Assembly: GCA_016935595.1 (NCBI GenBank)
Contig: JAFGQQ010000478.1
Coordinates: forward strand, 1 to 12,212
DNA length: 12,212 nucleotides
Source: Bacteroidales bacterium
GTDB taxonomy: Bacteria > Bacteroidota > Bacteroidia > Bacteroidales > UBA10428
Direction of reading: 5' to 3'
A program made the position numbers and the translations under genes. The notes beneath the pieces are model-generated. The model did not search any database and had not been told where the DNA came from. It saw only the letters and a program-made list of their open reading frames with translations. Positions 1 to 7,003 of this stretch are shown in pieces; within the stretch, counting starts at the first letter, position 1, and every line of letters begins with the position of its first letter.

Positions 1-546
1 GAAAATTCGAAAGAAGCAATATTAGCTTTTAATGGCGAAGTTTTTCAAAAACTAAAAGCCAAAACATTCTCAAAAGCAGAGTTTGAATTTGCACAGAAGA
101 ATTTATTTATACTTTCGGGATTATATGGTATTTTAAGACCTCTTGATTTAATTGAGCCTTACCGGCTTGAGATGGGGACTAATTTACCTGTAAAAAATTT
201 TGAAAATCTATATAAATTTTGGAATAATAAAATTACAGATTCTATTAATAAAAAATTAGAAGAAAGAAATAAAAATATTATTATTAATCTGGCATCTCAT
301 GAATATTTTAAAGCAGTCAATGAAAAAAGATTAAAGGCTGAAATTATTGCACCGGTATTTAAAGAATTTAAAAACGGTGAGTATAAGACAATTTTTATAT
401 ATGTAAAGCAAGCCAGGGGAATGATGTGTAATTTTATAATAAAAAATAGAATAGAAAATCCGGAAGAGTTAAAATTTTTTGACAAAGATGGTTATCATTT
501 CGATGCTAATCTTTCTACTTATAAGAAATGGGTTTTTACGAGGTGA
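1..546 (+). CDS. yaaA: Peroxide stress protein YaaA (UPF0246/DUF328), 3' part, start outside window
   Basis: The frame is open from the first base and runs 181 codons to a TGA. The usual family length is about 250 residues, so roughly the first 70 are missing off the left edge. Family hallmarks are visible: a FNGEVFQKL segment near the start (the YSGDVY-like motif), then ILSGLYGILRPLDLIEPYRL at about residues 38-57, NLASHEYFKAV near 97, and KQARGMM near 136. YaaA proteins lower intracellular free iron and limit oxidative DNA damage during peroxide stress in E. coli, and the fold binds DNA; that role is family knowledge and is not shown here. The ATG at 172 lies inside the conserved core and is not the true start. 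The next gene begins 33 bp downstream on the same strand, so the two are probably co-transcribed. Confidence 0.93.
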   Translation, partial: ENSKEAILAFNGEVFQKLKAKTFSKAEFEFAQKNLFILSGLYGILRPLDLIEPYRLEMGTNLPVKNFENLYKFWNNKITDSINKKLEERNKNIIINLASHEYFKAVNEKRLKAEIIAPVFKEFKNGEYKTIFIYVKQARGMMCNFIIKNRIENPEELKFFDKDGYHFDANLSTYKKWVFTR

Positions 547-579
547 TAATTATATTGATTTTATCTTAAAACAACAATA

Positions 580-1197
580 GTGAATATTAATCTAAATGAT
601 TTTAAATTATTACCAGGAGATTTATTATTTCAGGATTCTGGATCGGACAGGTTAGGCGAAGCAATTAAGGATGTTACAAAAGGTTTTTGCGGAGCAAAAT
701 TTGATCATATTGGTATAATAATAGAATTTTGTAATTCAGATTATTATATAGTTGAAGCTTTGCCTGACGGTGTTGTTAAAAATAACTTAAATAGTTTTTT
801 ATTAAGAAATTGCGATAGAGAAGATAAACCAAAAGTTTTTGTCGGAAGATTAAAAAAAGAATATCAAAAAATAATTCCTTCTGCTCTAAAATATATTAAA
901 AATGCAATTGGAAAGCCATATAATGAAACATTTAACTTAGAAAGTGATGGGTATTATTGCTCGGAATTAATTTATAAAGCATTTAAAAAAGCAAATAACG
1001 AAATTCCTGTTTTTGATTTAAAACCAATGACTTATATCGACAGTTTAACAGGTAAAATCCATTCTTATTGGTTTGAATATTTTAAAAAGTTACACACAGA
1101 TGTTCCCGAAGGGAAACCAGGTATAAATCCCGGATTAATTTCATTATCCGAAAAGATAGATATTATCTACCAGTATAGTGATCCTAGATTGTGGTAA
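580..1197 (+). CDS. YiiX/YebB-like NlpC/P60-type cysteine hydrolase
   Basis: This 205-residue protein matches the circularly permuted papain-like (DUF830/YiiX-YebB) group of NlpC/P60-like enzymes. The N-terminus has the LLPGDLLFQ segment (residues 10-18), followed by the conserved histidine in FDHIGI (His43). The likely nucleophile lies later, in YYCSELIYKAF (Cys127), preceded by GKPYNETF (about 111-118). This His-before-Cys order is typical of the permuted fold. Members are thought to hydrolyse amide or thioester bonds in peptides or lipids, but the substrate is unknown. There is no signal peptide or membrane segment, so it is probably cytoplasmic. The start is GTG: an in-frame stop at 556 and the lack of any in-frame ATG before the conserved core leave GTG at 580 as the only reasonable choice. 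No Shine-Dalgarno sequence is evident. Confidence 0.85.
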   Translation: MNINLNDFKLLPGDLLFQDSGSDRLGEAIKDVTKGFCGAKFDHIGIIIEFCNSDYYIVEALPDGVVKNNLNSFLLRNCDREDKPKVFVGRLKKEYQKIIPSALKYIKNAIGKPYNETFNLESDGYYCSELIYKAFKKANNEIPVFDLKPMTYIDSLTGKIHSYWFEYFKKLHTDVPEGKPGINPGLISLSEKIDIIYQYSDPRLW

Positions 1198-1201
1198 AAT
1201 T

Positions 1202-1236
1202 ACCTGATAATTTTAAAATTTATAATTCAGGTTTTT
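1202..1236 (+). terminator. Possible intrinsic terminator after the yaaA/YiiX-like unit
   Basis: ACCTGA at 1202-1207 pairs with TCAGGT at 1227-1232. The AT-rich interior contains the palindrome AATTTTAAAATT (1209-1220), and a T run at 1232-1236 follows. It lies directly after the stop of the YiiX-like gene, where a terminator is expected. The stem holds only three G/C pairs, so the call is moderate at best. Confidence 0.4.
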
Positions 1237-1286
1237 ACCTTAAAAAATAATATTGAAGAAAGTTAGTTACTTAAATATGTAAAACC

Positions 1287-1526
1287 TTAATATTCTTCTT
1301 CGTCTTCATCATAGTAGTTTTCCATTTCATCATCCGAATAATACTCATTATCAGAATAATCATCAAAGAAATCAGATTCGTCATACTCATCAAAGTCATC
1401 ATACGAAAATTTTTTATTTTTCTGTCCATGCTTTTTCTTTAAAGATTGTTTCTTTGGTTTCAGGATATCATCATCCTCATCATAATAATTTTTTTTAGAT
1501 TTCTTGTCAAACTTATTTCTTTTCAT
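1287..1526 (-). CDS. Small protein with a Lys-rich N-terminus and an Asp/Glu/Tyr-rich C-terminus, unknown function
   Basis: This 79-residue frame starts with ATG and I do not recognise a family. The first 40 residues are strongly basic (15 Lys and 1 Arg) with one acidic patch, DEDDD, at 16-20. Residues 41-79 are extremely acidic and tyrosine-rich: 12 Asp, 9 Glu and 8 Tyr in 39 residues. No hydrophobic stretch, signal peptide or cysteine is present, so it is probably a soluble, disordered cytoplasmic protein. It lies downstream of the GGGP-synthase gene on the same strand, 116 bp beyond that gene's stop, so it may have its own promoter or be read through. The clean ATG and the bipolar charge pattern argue for a real gene, but low-complexity AT-rich DNA could also produce such a frame by chance. 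Confidence 0.5.
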   Translation of the reverse strand: MKRNKFDKKSKKNYYDEDDDILKPKKQSLKKKHGQKNKKFSYDDFDEYDESDFFDDYSDNEYYSDDEMENYYDEDEEEY

Positions 1527-1642
1527 TTTATTTGAAAATTTACATACTTAATTACTTATATAAATTTATTAAAAAATATTTAAAAAAACATATTATACAA
1601 TAAAAATAACCATTTGAAAAAGAAATTATTGCATATTTATAA

Positions 1643-2371
1643 TTAAAATTTTTTAGTTGTTTTACATAAATTAATTAATTGTTGAATATTGTTTTCAACA
1701 GCATTGCCAATTACTACCATGTCGGCTCCTGCTCTAAGAATTCTATCCACTTCTTTTGGAGTTCTTAATCCTCCTCCAACAATTAAAGGCAATTCGATAT
1801 TTTTTTTCACATTTGAAATAATTTTAGAATTAACAGGTTCTTCAGCGCCGCTTCCAGCTTCAAGATAAATTAGTTTTAGTCCTAGCATTTCACCTGCTTG
1901 GGCTGTTGCAATAATAATATCGAGTTTTTCCGGAGGAATTGGAGTTGTGTTGCTCATATATTCTACCGATGTAATTCTTTTTCCATTAACCAATATATAC
2001 CCTGTTGGAATAACTTCTAATTTGGTTTTTTTTAATAACGGGGCAACAATAACATGATTACCGATTAAATAATCAGGATTTCTGCCGGATATTAAAGAAA
2101 TGAATAGTATACCATCGGCTTTATCAGAGATTTGGAGGTAACTCCCTGGAAATAATAAAACAGGAATTTGGCTGTTCTTTTTAATAATATTTATAGTATT
2201 ATCAATTTTATCTGATATTAAACTTCCTCCAACAAAGAAATAGTCTACCTTATTTTCATTTGCAATTTGGATAGTTTTTTTAAGAGTATTTGCATTGTAT
2301 TTTTCCGGATCAATTAAAAGGGAAAAAAGTTTTTCTTTTTTTAATTTATATTTTATATTTTCTAATATCAT
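1643..2371 (-). CDS. Geranylgeranylglyceryl-phosphate synthase family protein (GGGPS/PcrB family)
   Basis: This 242-residue TIM-barrel enzyme is expected to join a polyprenyl diphosphate to sn-glycerol-1-phosphate, the first step of archaeal-type ether lipids. Visible family motifs are LLIDPEK (Asp21, the expected Mg2+ ligand region), FFVGGSL (45-51), PVLLFPGS (70-77), IPTGYILV (121-128), YLEAGSGAEEPV (169-180) and the phosphate-binding IVGGGLRTP (197-205) with VIGNAVE (220-226). The length and motifs fit group II enzymes known from archaea and some Bacteroidetes. I placed the start at ATG 2371. The frame also opens at a TTG at 2398, but that would overlap the upstream gene by 20 bp, whereas ATG 2371 leaves a 7-bp gap and matches the usual N-terminus. 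Prenyl chain length and in vivo product cannot be read from the sequence. Confidence 0.92.
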   Translation of the reverse strand: MILENIKYKLKKEKLFSLLIDPEKYNANTLKKTIQIANENKVDYFFVGGSLISDKIDNTINIIKKNSQIPVLLFPGSYLQISDKADGILFISLISGRNPDYLIGNHVIVAPLLKKTKLEVIPTGYILVNGKRITSVEYMSNTTPIPPEKLDIIIATAQAGEMLGLKLIYLEAGSGAEEPVNSKIISNVKKNIELPLIVGGGLRTPKEVDRILRAGADMVVIGNAVENNIQQLINLCKTTKKF

Positions 2372-2378
2372 AATAATT

Positions 2379-3011
2379 TTATTTACAGCACCAGGCAATA
2401 ATATAGTTATTTAACCTGAAATAATTAAGATCAAATTCCTCGTTAATATTTTGAGTATGTACTTTTCCTTTTACCTGACCACACACAGTAGGTTCGAACG
2501 ATTCAATGGTTATATTATCCTTAAAATTAATATCCTGTTTATCATTTAATTTATATAATGCTTCTTTTGCACACCAATAAATATAAAGATGATATTTTAA
2601 CAGGTCAGGATTTTTTGTAATATGCTCATTTTCGTTAATAAATTTATGTTCTATTTTATTAATTCGATGCGACATAAATTCTAAGTCAATTCCAACTCGT
2701 TTAGTTTTACTTAATAAAATTGAAGTGAAGTTTTTAGAATGTGATATACTTATATTATAAGTATTGTTTGATAAAAAAGGTTTATTCTCCGAATTATAAA
2801 TAATTTTATTATTCGATCTTGTAAGTTCATATAGTAAACGCCTAACACTTAACCATTCGAGTTTGCGGTTAAGGTTTTTAAAACTATTTAGTTTGGTGAA
2901 ATCATTCTCATCCAGGCTAAGAGAATTCAATAAAATGTCATAATTTTCGGTAATGTCCCATAAACCCAAAAGAACATCTTTATCAACATATTTCTTTATG
3001 AGTAAGCCCAA
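2379..3011 (-). CDS. 4'-phosphopantetheinyl transferase superfamily protein (Sfp/AcpS type)
   Basis: This 211-codon gene (210 residues) encodes a two-lobed transferase that moves the phosphopantetheine arm of CoA onto a serine of acyl- or peptidyl-carrier proteins. The two signature motifs are present: VGIDLE with the Mg2+-binding Asp109 and Glu111, and WCAKEALYKL with Trp146, Lys149 and Glu150. Length fits Sfp-type rather than the shorter AcpS-type enzymes. The start is TTG at 3011: no in-frame ATG precedes the core, a stop lies at 3045-3047, and the resulting MGLLIKKYVDKDVLLGLWDI resembles Bacteroidetes homologues from memory. It sits 39 bp after gldD and 7 bp before the GGGP-synthase gene, so it is probably co-transcribed with both. 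Its carrier-protein partner is not in the window. Confidence 0.92.
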   Translation of the reverse strand: MGLLIKKYVDKDVLLGLWDITENYDILLNSLSLDENDFTKLNSFKNLNRKLEWLSVRRLLYELTRSNNKIIYNSENKPFLSNNTYNISISHSKNFTSILLSKTKRVGIDLEFMSHRINKIEHKFINENEHITKNPDLLKYHLYIYWCAKEALYKLNDKQDINFKDNITIESFEPTVCGQVKGKVHTQNINEEFDLNYFRLNNYIIAWCCK

Positions 3012-3050
3012 TTTAAGTTTAAAATTATAATTTATTATAAAATTTTAATG

Positions 3051-3641
3051 TTAAACATAATTTTTCCATGCAAAAGTTTCAATTAAGTGCTCAATATCTT
3101 TTTTAATAAAATTTATGATAGGAGCCATTGAATCGATATTTGGTTGATTATAAAAATACAGTGAACCACGTAAAAAATTATTTAAACTATCAGTTAAAAA
3201 AAATTGAACTGAAGATGCTGCGTTTCCTTTAATATCATAAAAAATTCCATATACATTTAAAGAATCTTTTTTAATAGGTATTTCTTCAATTGAATTTGCT
3301 TTTATAGTATGTTTATACACAAAAGTCCTTGAATCTTCAGTCAGCTCCAGTAAGTTATTATTTATATTTTTGTAGCTGATATGTATTCTGCCGTTAAATT
3401 TTTTAAAATGTATGTCAATCCAAAAAGGTTCTTTGTTTTCATTCCCTATTGCTATAATTTCCCCATATTTAGGGTATTCGAATTTATATGGATATGTACT
3501 ATCGAATAATTGAAATTCTTTTTCCGGAAAATCAATTCTCATGTATCCTCTTGGTTTAGGTGTATATTGTTTTTTACAATTAGAAAAAAATATAGTTATA
3601 ATAAACAGTAAAATTATATAATTAATTCTATTATAAATCAT
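3051..3641 (-). CDS. gldD: Gliding motility lipoprotein GldD
   Basis: This 196-residue protein starts with a lipoprotein signal peptide: charged MIYNR, a hydrophobic stretch at 8-19, and lipobox FSNC with the lipidated Cys22. Directly after it comes YTPKPRGYMRIDFPEKEF (26-43), the hallmark of GldD. GldD is an envelope lipoprotein required for gliding and linked to the type IX secretion system in Flavobacterium johnsoniae; its biochemical activity is unknown. It is separated from the upstream gldE by only 2 bp and starts with ATG, so the two should be translated from one mRNA. The same gldE-gldD adjacency is known from F. johnsoniae. Presence of GldD does not prove that this organism glides, since many non-gliding Bacteroidetes keep it. 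Confidence 0.93.
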   Translation of the reverse strand: MIYNRINYIILLFIITIFFSNCKKQYTPKPRGYMRIDFPEKEFQLFDSTYPYKFEYPKYGEIIAIGNENKEPFWIDIHFKKFNGRIHISYKNINNNLLELTEDSRTFVYKHTIKANSIEEIPIKKDSLNVYGIFYDIKGNAASSVQFFLTDSLNNFLRGSLYFYNQPNIDSMAPIINFIKKDIEHLIETFAWKNYV

Positions 3642-3643
3642 TA

Positions 3644-4978
3644 TTAAGTAATTGTTTTATTGGGATTAATGGTAAATTTTATTCTTTTTATTCTACGTTC
3701 GTCAACTGATTCAATATTAAATTCAAATTGTTTATAAACGATTTTATCGTTCCTGTTTGGTATTTCGCCTTTTATTTCCAAAATTAAACCAGCTAAAGTT
3801 TCGGCTTCACCTTTTACCTCATCAAAAATATCATCATTTAAATGAGTTATTTTGTAGAAATCATTTAAAAATATTTTTCCTTCAAACAAATAGTTGTTCG
3901 CATCAATTTTATAATAAAGGAATTCTTCTGAATCTTTTTCATCTTTAATTTCACCTACAATTTCTTCAATTATGTCTTCCATGGTTATAATTCCTGATGT
4001 TCCTCCATATTCATCTACAACGATAGCCATGTGAATTTTATTCTTTCTAAATTCTTCAAGCAGGTCATCAATCATTTTAGTTTCGGGCACAAAGTAGGGA
4101 GGTTTAATTAAATTTTGCCATACAAATTCATCTTTTTGGTTAATATAGGGCAATAGATCTTTAACAAAAAGTATTCCTTTAACTTTATCAAAAGTATCTT
4201 CAAAAACAGGTATTCTTGAGAAACCCGATTCAATAATTAGGTGAATTAACTTCGTAAAATTTTCCTGAATATCAACCGCAAAAACATCAATCCTTGGTTG
4301 CATTATTTCTTTAACATCTTTATTTCCAAACTTAACTATGCCTTTTAAAATTCGTCTTTCATCTTTTTTAATATCATTAGATGTTATATTTATAGCTTCT
4401 GATATATCTTCAATTGAAATGTTGTGTTTTTTTTGAAATCGTTTATTTACAATGCCAGTAGATGAAATTAAAATGTAGGTGAAAGGTTTTAATAACCTGT
4501 CTAATATATTTAAAGGGATTGCCATAAATCTTGCAAACTTAATGCAAAATTGCGAAGCATATACCTTTGGGAGAATTTCGCCGAATAATAACAGAAAAAA
4601 AGTAATAAGAATTACCTGTACAATAAAACCTAATGTTTTTGCAGTTGAAAAATCGACCAAAGAGGTTGTGATAAAACTTGCTAAAATAACAATACCAACG
4701 TTTATAAAGTTATTGCTTATTAATATTGTAGCAAGCAATCTTTCAGGTTTATGGAAGAGTCTAATAATTAACTCGTCAGAGCTTGTTTTCGACTTTTTAA
4801 GGGTTTCAATGTTTTTCGGGCTTAAAGAAAAATATGCAACTTCTGATCCTGAAATAAGTGCAGAGAAAACCAAAAGGCAACAAAATATTATTAATTCGAT
4901 AATTACATTTGTTGTAAAAGGAAGTAATGTAACATCGATACTCTTCAAAGCAAAAAGAAAGTAAGGCTCTGATTCCAA
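3644..4978 (-). CDS. gldE: Gliding motility-associated GldE, CNNM/CorC (HlyC) family membrane protein
   Basis: This 444-residue protein has the CNNM/CorC architecture. A DUF21 transmembrane domain occupies about 24-200, with hydrophobic segments near 24-46, 80-105, 112-135 and 148-172 and the SGSE motif at 43-46. Two CBS domains follow (about 226-285, opening with IMQPRID, and 288-345, ending at MEDIIEEIVGEI). A C-terminal CorC domain covers about 355-440. Relatives are linked to Mg2+ or Co2+ export, with CBS domains binding adenine nucleotides. In F. johnsoniae GldE partly compensates for GldD defects, which fits the 2-bp spacing to gldD here. The start is TTG 4978: a stop sits at 4985-4987 and no in-frame ATG occurs before Met226. 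The N-terminus MESEPYF resembles homologues from memory. A 22-bp gap separates it from ssb. Confidence 0.92.
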   Translation of the reverse strand: MESEPYFLFALKSIDVTLLPFTTNVIIELIIFCCLLVFSALISGSEVAYFSLSPKNIETLKKSKTSSDELIIRLFHKPERLLATILISNNFINVGIVILASFITTSLVDFSTAKTLGFIVQVILITFFLLLFGEILPKVYASQFCIKFARFMAIPLNILDRLLKPFTYILISSTGIVNKRFQKKHNISIEDISEAINITSNDIKKDERRILKGIVKFGNKDVKEIMQPRIDVFAVDIQENFTKLIHLIIESGFSRIPVFEDTFDKVKGILFVKDLLPYINQKDEFVWQNLIKPPYFVPETKMIDDLLEEFRKNKIHMAIVVDEYGGTSGIITMEDIIEEIVGEIKDEKDSEEFLYYKIDANNYLFEGKIFLNDFYKITHLNDDIFDEVKGEAETLAGLILEIKGEIPNRNDKIVYKQFEFNIESVDERRIKRIKFTINPNKTIT

Positions 4979-5000
4979 ATTTATTTAATTAGTAAATTAT

Positions 5001-5432
5001 TTAAAATGGTAAGTCATCTGCTGTATCATCATTACCAGGAAGTATATCATCAAAGGTTTCTTCAACTTGTGAAGAAGAATTAGTCTCTTCTGTGCTAGTT
5101 TCACTTTTTCTACCCAGTAATCGGACATTATCGCCGTAAATTTCAGTTATATATCTTTTATTTCCTTCTTTATCGTCGTAAGATCTCGTTCTAATTCTAC
5201 CTTCAATGTATAATTGGCTCCCTTTTTTTATGTATTTTTCAGCCAATTCGGCTAATGCTCGCCACAAAACAATGTTATGCCATTCTGTATTGGTCACTTT
5301 TTCATTATTTTTATTTCTGTATGTTTCACTTGTTGCAAAAGGAAATTTGGCTACTGCAACTCCACTATCCAAATATCTTACTTCGGGGTCTTTACCTACA
5401 TTTCCTACTAAAATAACTTTATTTATTGACAT
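5001..5432 (-). CDS. ssb: Single-stranded DNA-binding protein
   Basis: This 143-residue SSB has an OB-fold at about 1-108, opening with MSINKVILVGNVGKDPEVRY and containing the conserved TEWHNIVLW segment (48-56) and GSQLYIEGRIRTRSYDD (71-87). A Ser/Thr/Glu-rich flexible linker follows, and the chain ends in the acidic tip DDLPF (139-143), which docks replication and repair enzymes. The protein coats single-stranded DNA during replication, recombination and repair. The ATG start is unambiguous. It lies 55 bp downstream of mutY and 22 bp upstream of gldE on the same strand, the order known from F. johnsoniae. The 55-bp gap could hold a separate promoter, but I see no TAnnTTTG box there. Confidence 0.97.
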   Translation of the reverse strand: MSINKVILVGNVGKDPEVRYLDSGVAVAKFPFATSETYRNKNNEKVTNTEWHNIVLWRALAELAEKYIKKGSQLYIEGRIRTRSYDDKEGNKRYITEIYGDNVRLLGRKSETSTEETNSSSQVEETFDDILPGNDDTADDLPF

Positions 5433-5487
5433 AATTTAACTTTTTAATTCGTTAGTAAAATTACAAAAAAATGAATCAATAACAATT

Positions 5488-6549
5488 TTAATAAAAACAA
5501 TTTGTTTTTTTTATAGCATTAATAAAATTAATGATCAGTTTCGGGAAAGGATAATTATGTAAATCATTAATTTTTATCTTATTATAGCTTGAATATAGTT
5601 TATTATCATTTATTTTAATAATATAAAATTTCGTATAAATTATTCTATGCGTTAAAATATGTTTATATGTTTTACTTTCATGCTGAATCTTTGTCGTTTT
5701 ATTTTGAGCAAAATATAGCCATACATCTGTTTTCTTTAATTCTTGTCCAGTTATTTCTTTATTTGTTTCAACCAAAGGGAACTCGTATAAGGATTTCCAT
5801 ATATCATCTTGAGTTCTTTTTTTTATATAAATACTATTGTTTTGTAAAATAGCAAGGTAATTAAAAAACCGGTTTTTAATTTTTTTATTATTAATTTTTT
5901 TAGGTAAAAGTTCAACTTGATTATAATTGTAAGCCCGACATGTTTTAATAAGAGGGCATTTATGACATTGAGGATTTTTAGGAATGCATATAATAGCGCC
6001 AAAATCCATTATTGCCTGATTATAAATTGAAGGATTGGTTTTAGAGATTAATTTTTTAGCTTTATTATTAAAGTATTTTATGCCTTCATTTGAATTAATT
6101 GGTTTATGAATACCAAAATGCCTTGATAATACTCTGAAAACATTTCCGTCAACAACAGCAACCGGTTCATTGAAAGCTATTGAAGCTATGGCAGCGGCTG
6201 TATAACGACCTATACCCTTAAGTTTTAACAGTTCATGATATTTTTCAGGAAATTGACCTTTATAATTTTTAACTATATAATTAGCAGTAAAATGCATATA
6301 TCGAGCCCTTGAATAATATCCTAATCCCTGCCATGCTAGCATTAATTCATCAATTGATGCATTTGCTAAATGATATATTGTTGGAAATTTTTTTATAAAT
6401 TTATTATAATAATCAAGGCCTTGTATAATCCTGGTTTGTTGTAAAATTATTTCCGAAACCCAAATTTTATAAGGATCTGTTGTATTTCTCCAGGGTAATT
6501 CACGTTTATTTTTGTTATACCAGGTTATTAAAATTTTAGAAAATGTCAT
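5488..6549 (-). CDS. mutY: A/G-specific adenine glycosylase MutY
   Basis: This 353-residue base-excision repair enzyme removes adenine mispaired with 8-oxoguanine. The catalytic domain carries SEIILQQT with the catalytic Glu33, the helix-hairpin-helix LKGIGRYTAAA (110-120) and VDGNV with the catalytic Asp134. A complete [4Fe-4S] ligand set follows: Cys188, Cys195, Cys198 and Cys204, in the C-X6-C-X2-C-X5-C spacing of the family. The C-terminal part (about 230-345) fits the NUDIX-like 8-oxoguanine-recognition domain, including HILTHRIIYTKF, which corresponds to the FSH-loop region. The gene starts with ATG and heads the leftward unit. Its coding sequence is unusually A/T-rich compared with ssb and rng, with many Lys, Asn and Ile codons. 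Confidence 0.95.
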   Translation of the reverse strand: MTFSKILITWYNKNKRELPWRNTTDPYKIWVSEIILQQTRIIQGLDYYNKFIKKFPTIYHLANASIDELMLAWQGLGYYSRARYMHFTANYIVKNYKGQFPEKYHELLKLKGIGRYTAAAIASIAFNEPVAVVDGNVFRVLSRHFGIHKPINSNEGIKYFNNKAKKLISKTNPSIYNQAIMDFGAIICIPKNPQCHKCPLIKTCRAYNYNQVELLPKKINNKKIKNRFFNYLAILQNNSIYIKKRTQDDIWKSLYEFPLVETNKEITGQELKKTDVWLYFAQNKTTKIQHESKTYKHILTHRIIYTKFYIIKINDNKLYSSYNKIKINDLHNYPFPKLIINFINAIKKTNCFY

Positions 6550-6589
6550 AAATTAGCTTAATATTCAGTAAAAAAATAAAAAAATTTTC

Positions 6590-6597
6590 CAAATTTA
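6590..6597 (-). promoter_or_regulatory. Candidate -7 box (TAAATTTG) for mutY
   Basis: Read on the minus strand this is TAAATTTG, a match to the Bacteroidetes TAnnTTTG element, ending 40 bp before the mutY ATG. I see no good TTTG-type -33 element at the expected distance, and such boxes arise by chance in AT-rich DNA. Confidence 0.35.
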
Positions 6598-6632
6598 ATG
6601 TAAATGTATTTCGTATATAAAAATAAATAATT

Positions 6633-6640
6633 TATATTTG
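6633..6640 (+). promoter_or_regulatory. Candidate Bacteroidetes promoter (TATATTTG) for hup
   Basis: TATATTTG matches the TAnnTTTG -7 consensus. A weak TTTCG at 6609-6613 lies 19 bp upstream, close to the expected -33 spacing. It would give a leader of about 50 nt before the HU ATG at 6698. HU is normally highly expressed, so a strong promoter is expected here. Confidence 0.5.
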
Positions 6641-6697
6641 CAATTCATAAATAAAGAAATTGGTTATAATTAATTGATAATTAAAGATTTTATAAAA

Positions 6698-6982
6698 ATG
6701 ACAAAAGCTGATATTGTAAACGAAATCTCAAAAAATACTGGAATTGAGAAAGTTACTGTTCAAAAAACAGTAGAAGCCTTCATGGAAACAGTGAGAGCAT
6801 CTCTAGTGAAAGATAAGAATGTTTATCTTAGAGGATTTGGAAGTTTTATAGTTAAAAAACGTGCGAAAAAAACTGCCAGGAATATTTCGAAGAATACCAC
6901 AATTATTATTCCTGAACATTTTATTCCTGCATTTAAACCTGCAAAATCTTTCGTTAATAAAGTAAAAGGTAACGTAAAATAA
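6698..6982 (+). CDS. hup: HU family DNA-binding protein
   Basis: This 94-residue nucleoid protein has the classic HU layout: an N-terminal helical dimerisation region from MTKADIVNEI through VQKTVEAFMETV, the turn LRGFGSF (about 46-52), and the beta-arm region with TARNISKNTTIIIPEHFIPAFKP. The dimer bends DNA without strong sequence preference. I chose ATG 6698 because MTKADIVNEI is the standard family N-terminus; a TTG at 6674 in the same frame would add eight non-conserved residues. It is the first gene of a rightward block, divergent from mutY, and its stop is followed 21 bp later by a tiny basic protein gene. Confidence 0.96.
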   Translation: MTKADIVNEISKNTGIEKVTVQKTVEAFMETVRASLVKDKNVYLRGFGSFIVKKRAKKTARNISKNTTIIIPEHFIPAFKPAKSFVNKVKGNVK

Positions 6983-7003
6983 TAGAGATTTAACTGGTGT
7001 AGC

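Noticed and set aside
2372..2398. TTG-initiated extension of the GGGP-synthase gene
   Set aside because: It would overlap the preceding gene by 20 bp and add nine residues not expected in the family; ATG 2371 fits better.
4479..4964. 161-codon open frame on the plus strand opposite gldE
   Set aside because: It is antisense to the DUF21 membrane domain of gldE, shows no recognisable motif, and arises from the low stop density opposite a hydrophobic coding region.
6674..6697. TTG-initiated extension of HU
   Set aside because: The standard HU N-terminus begins exactly at ATG 6698.
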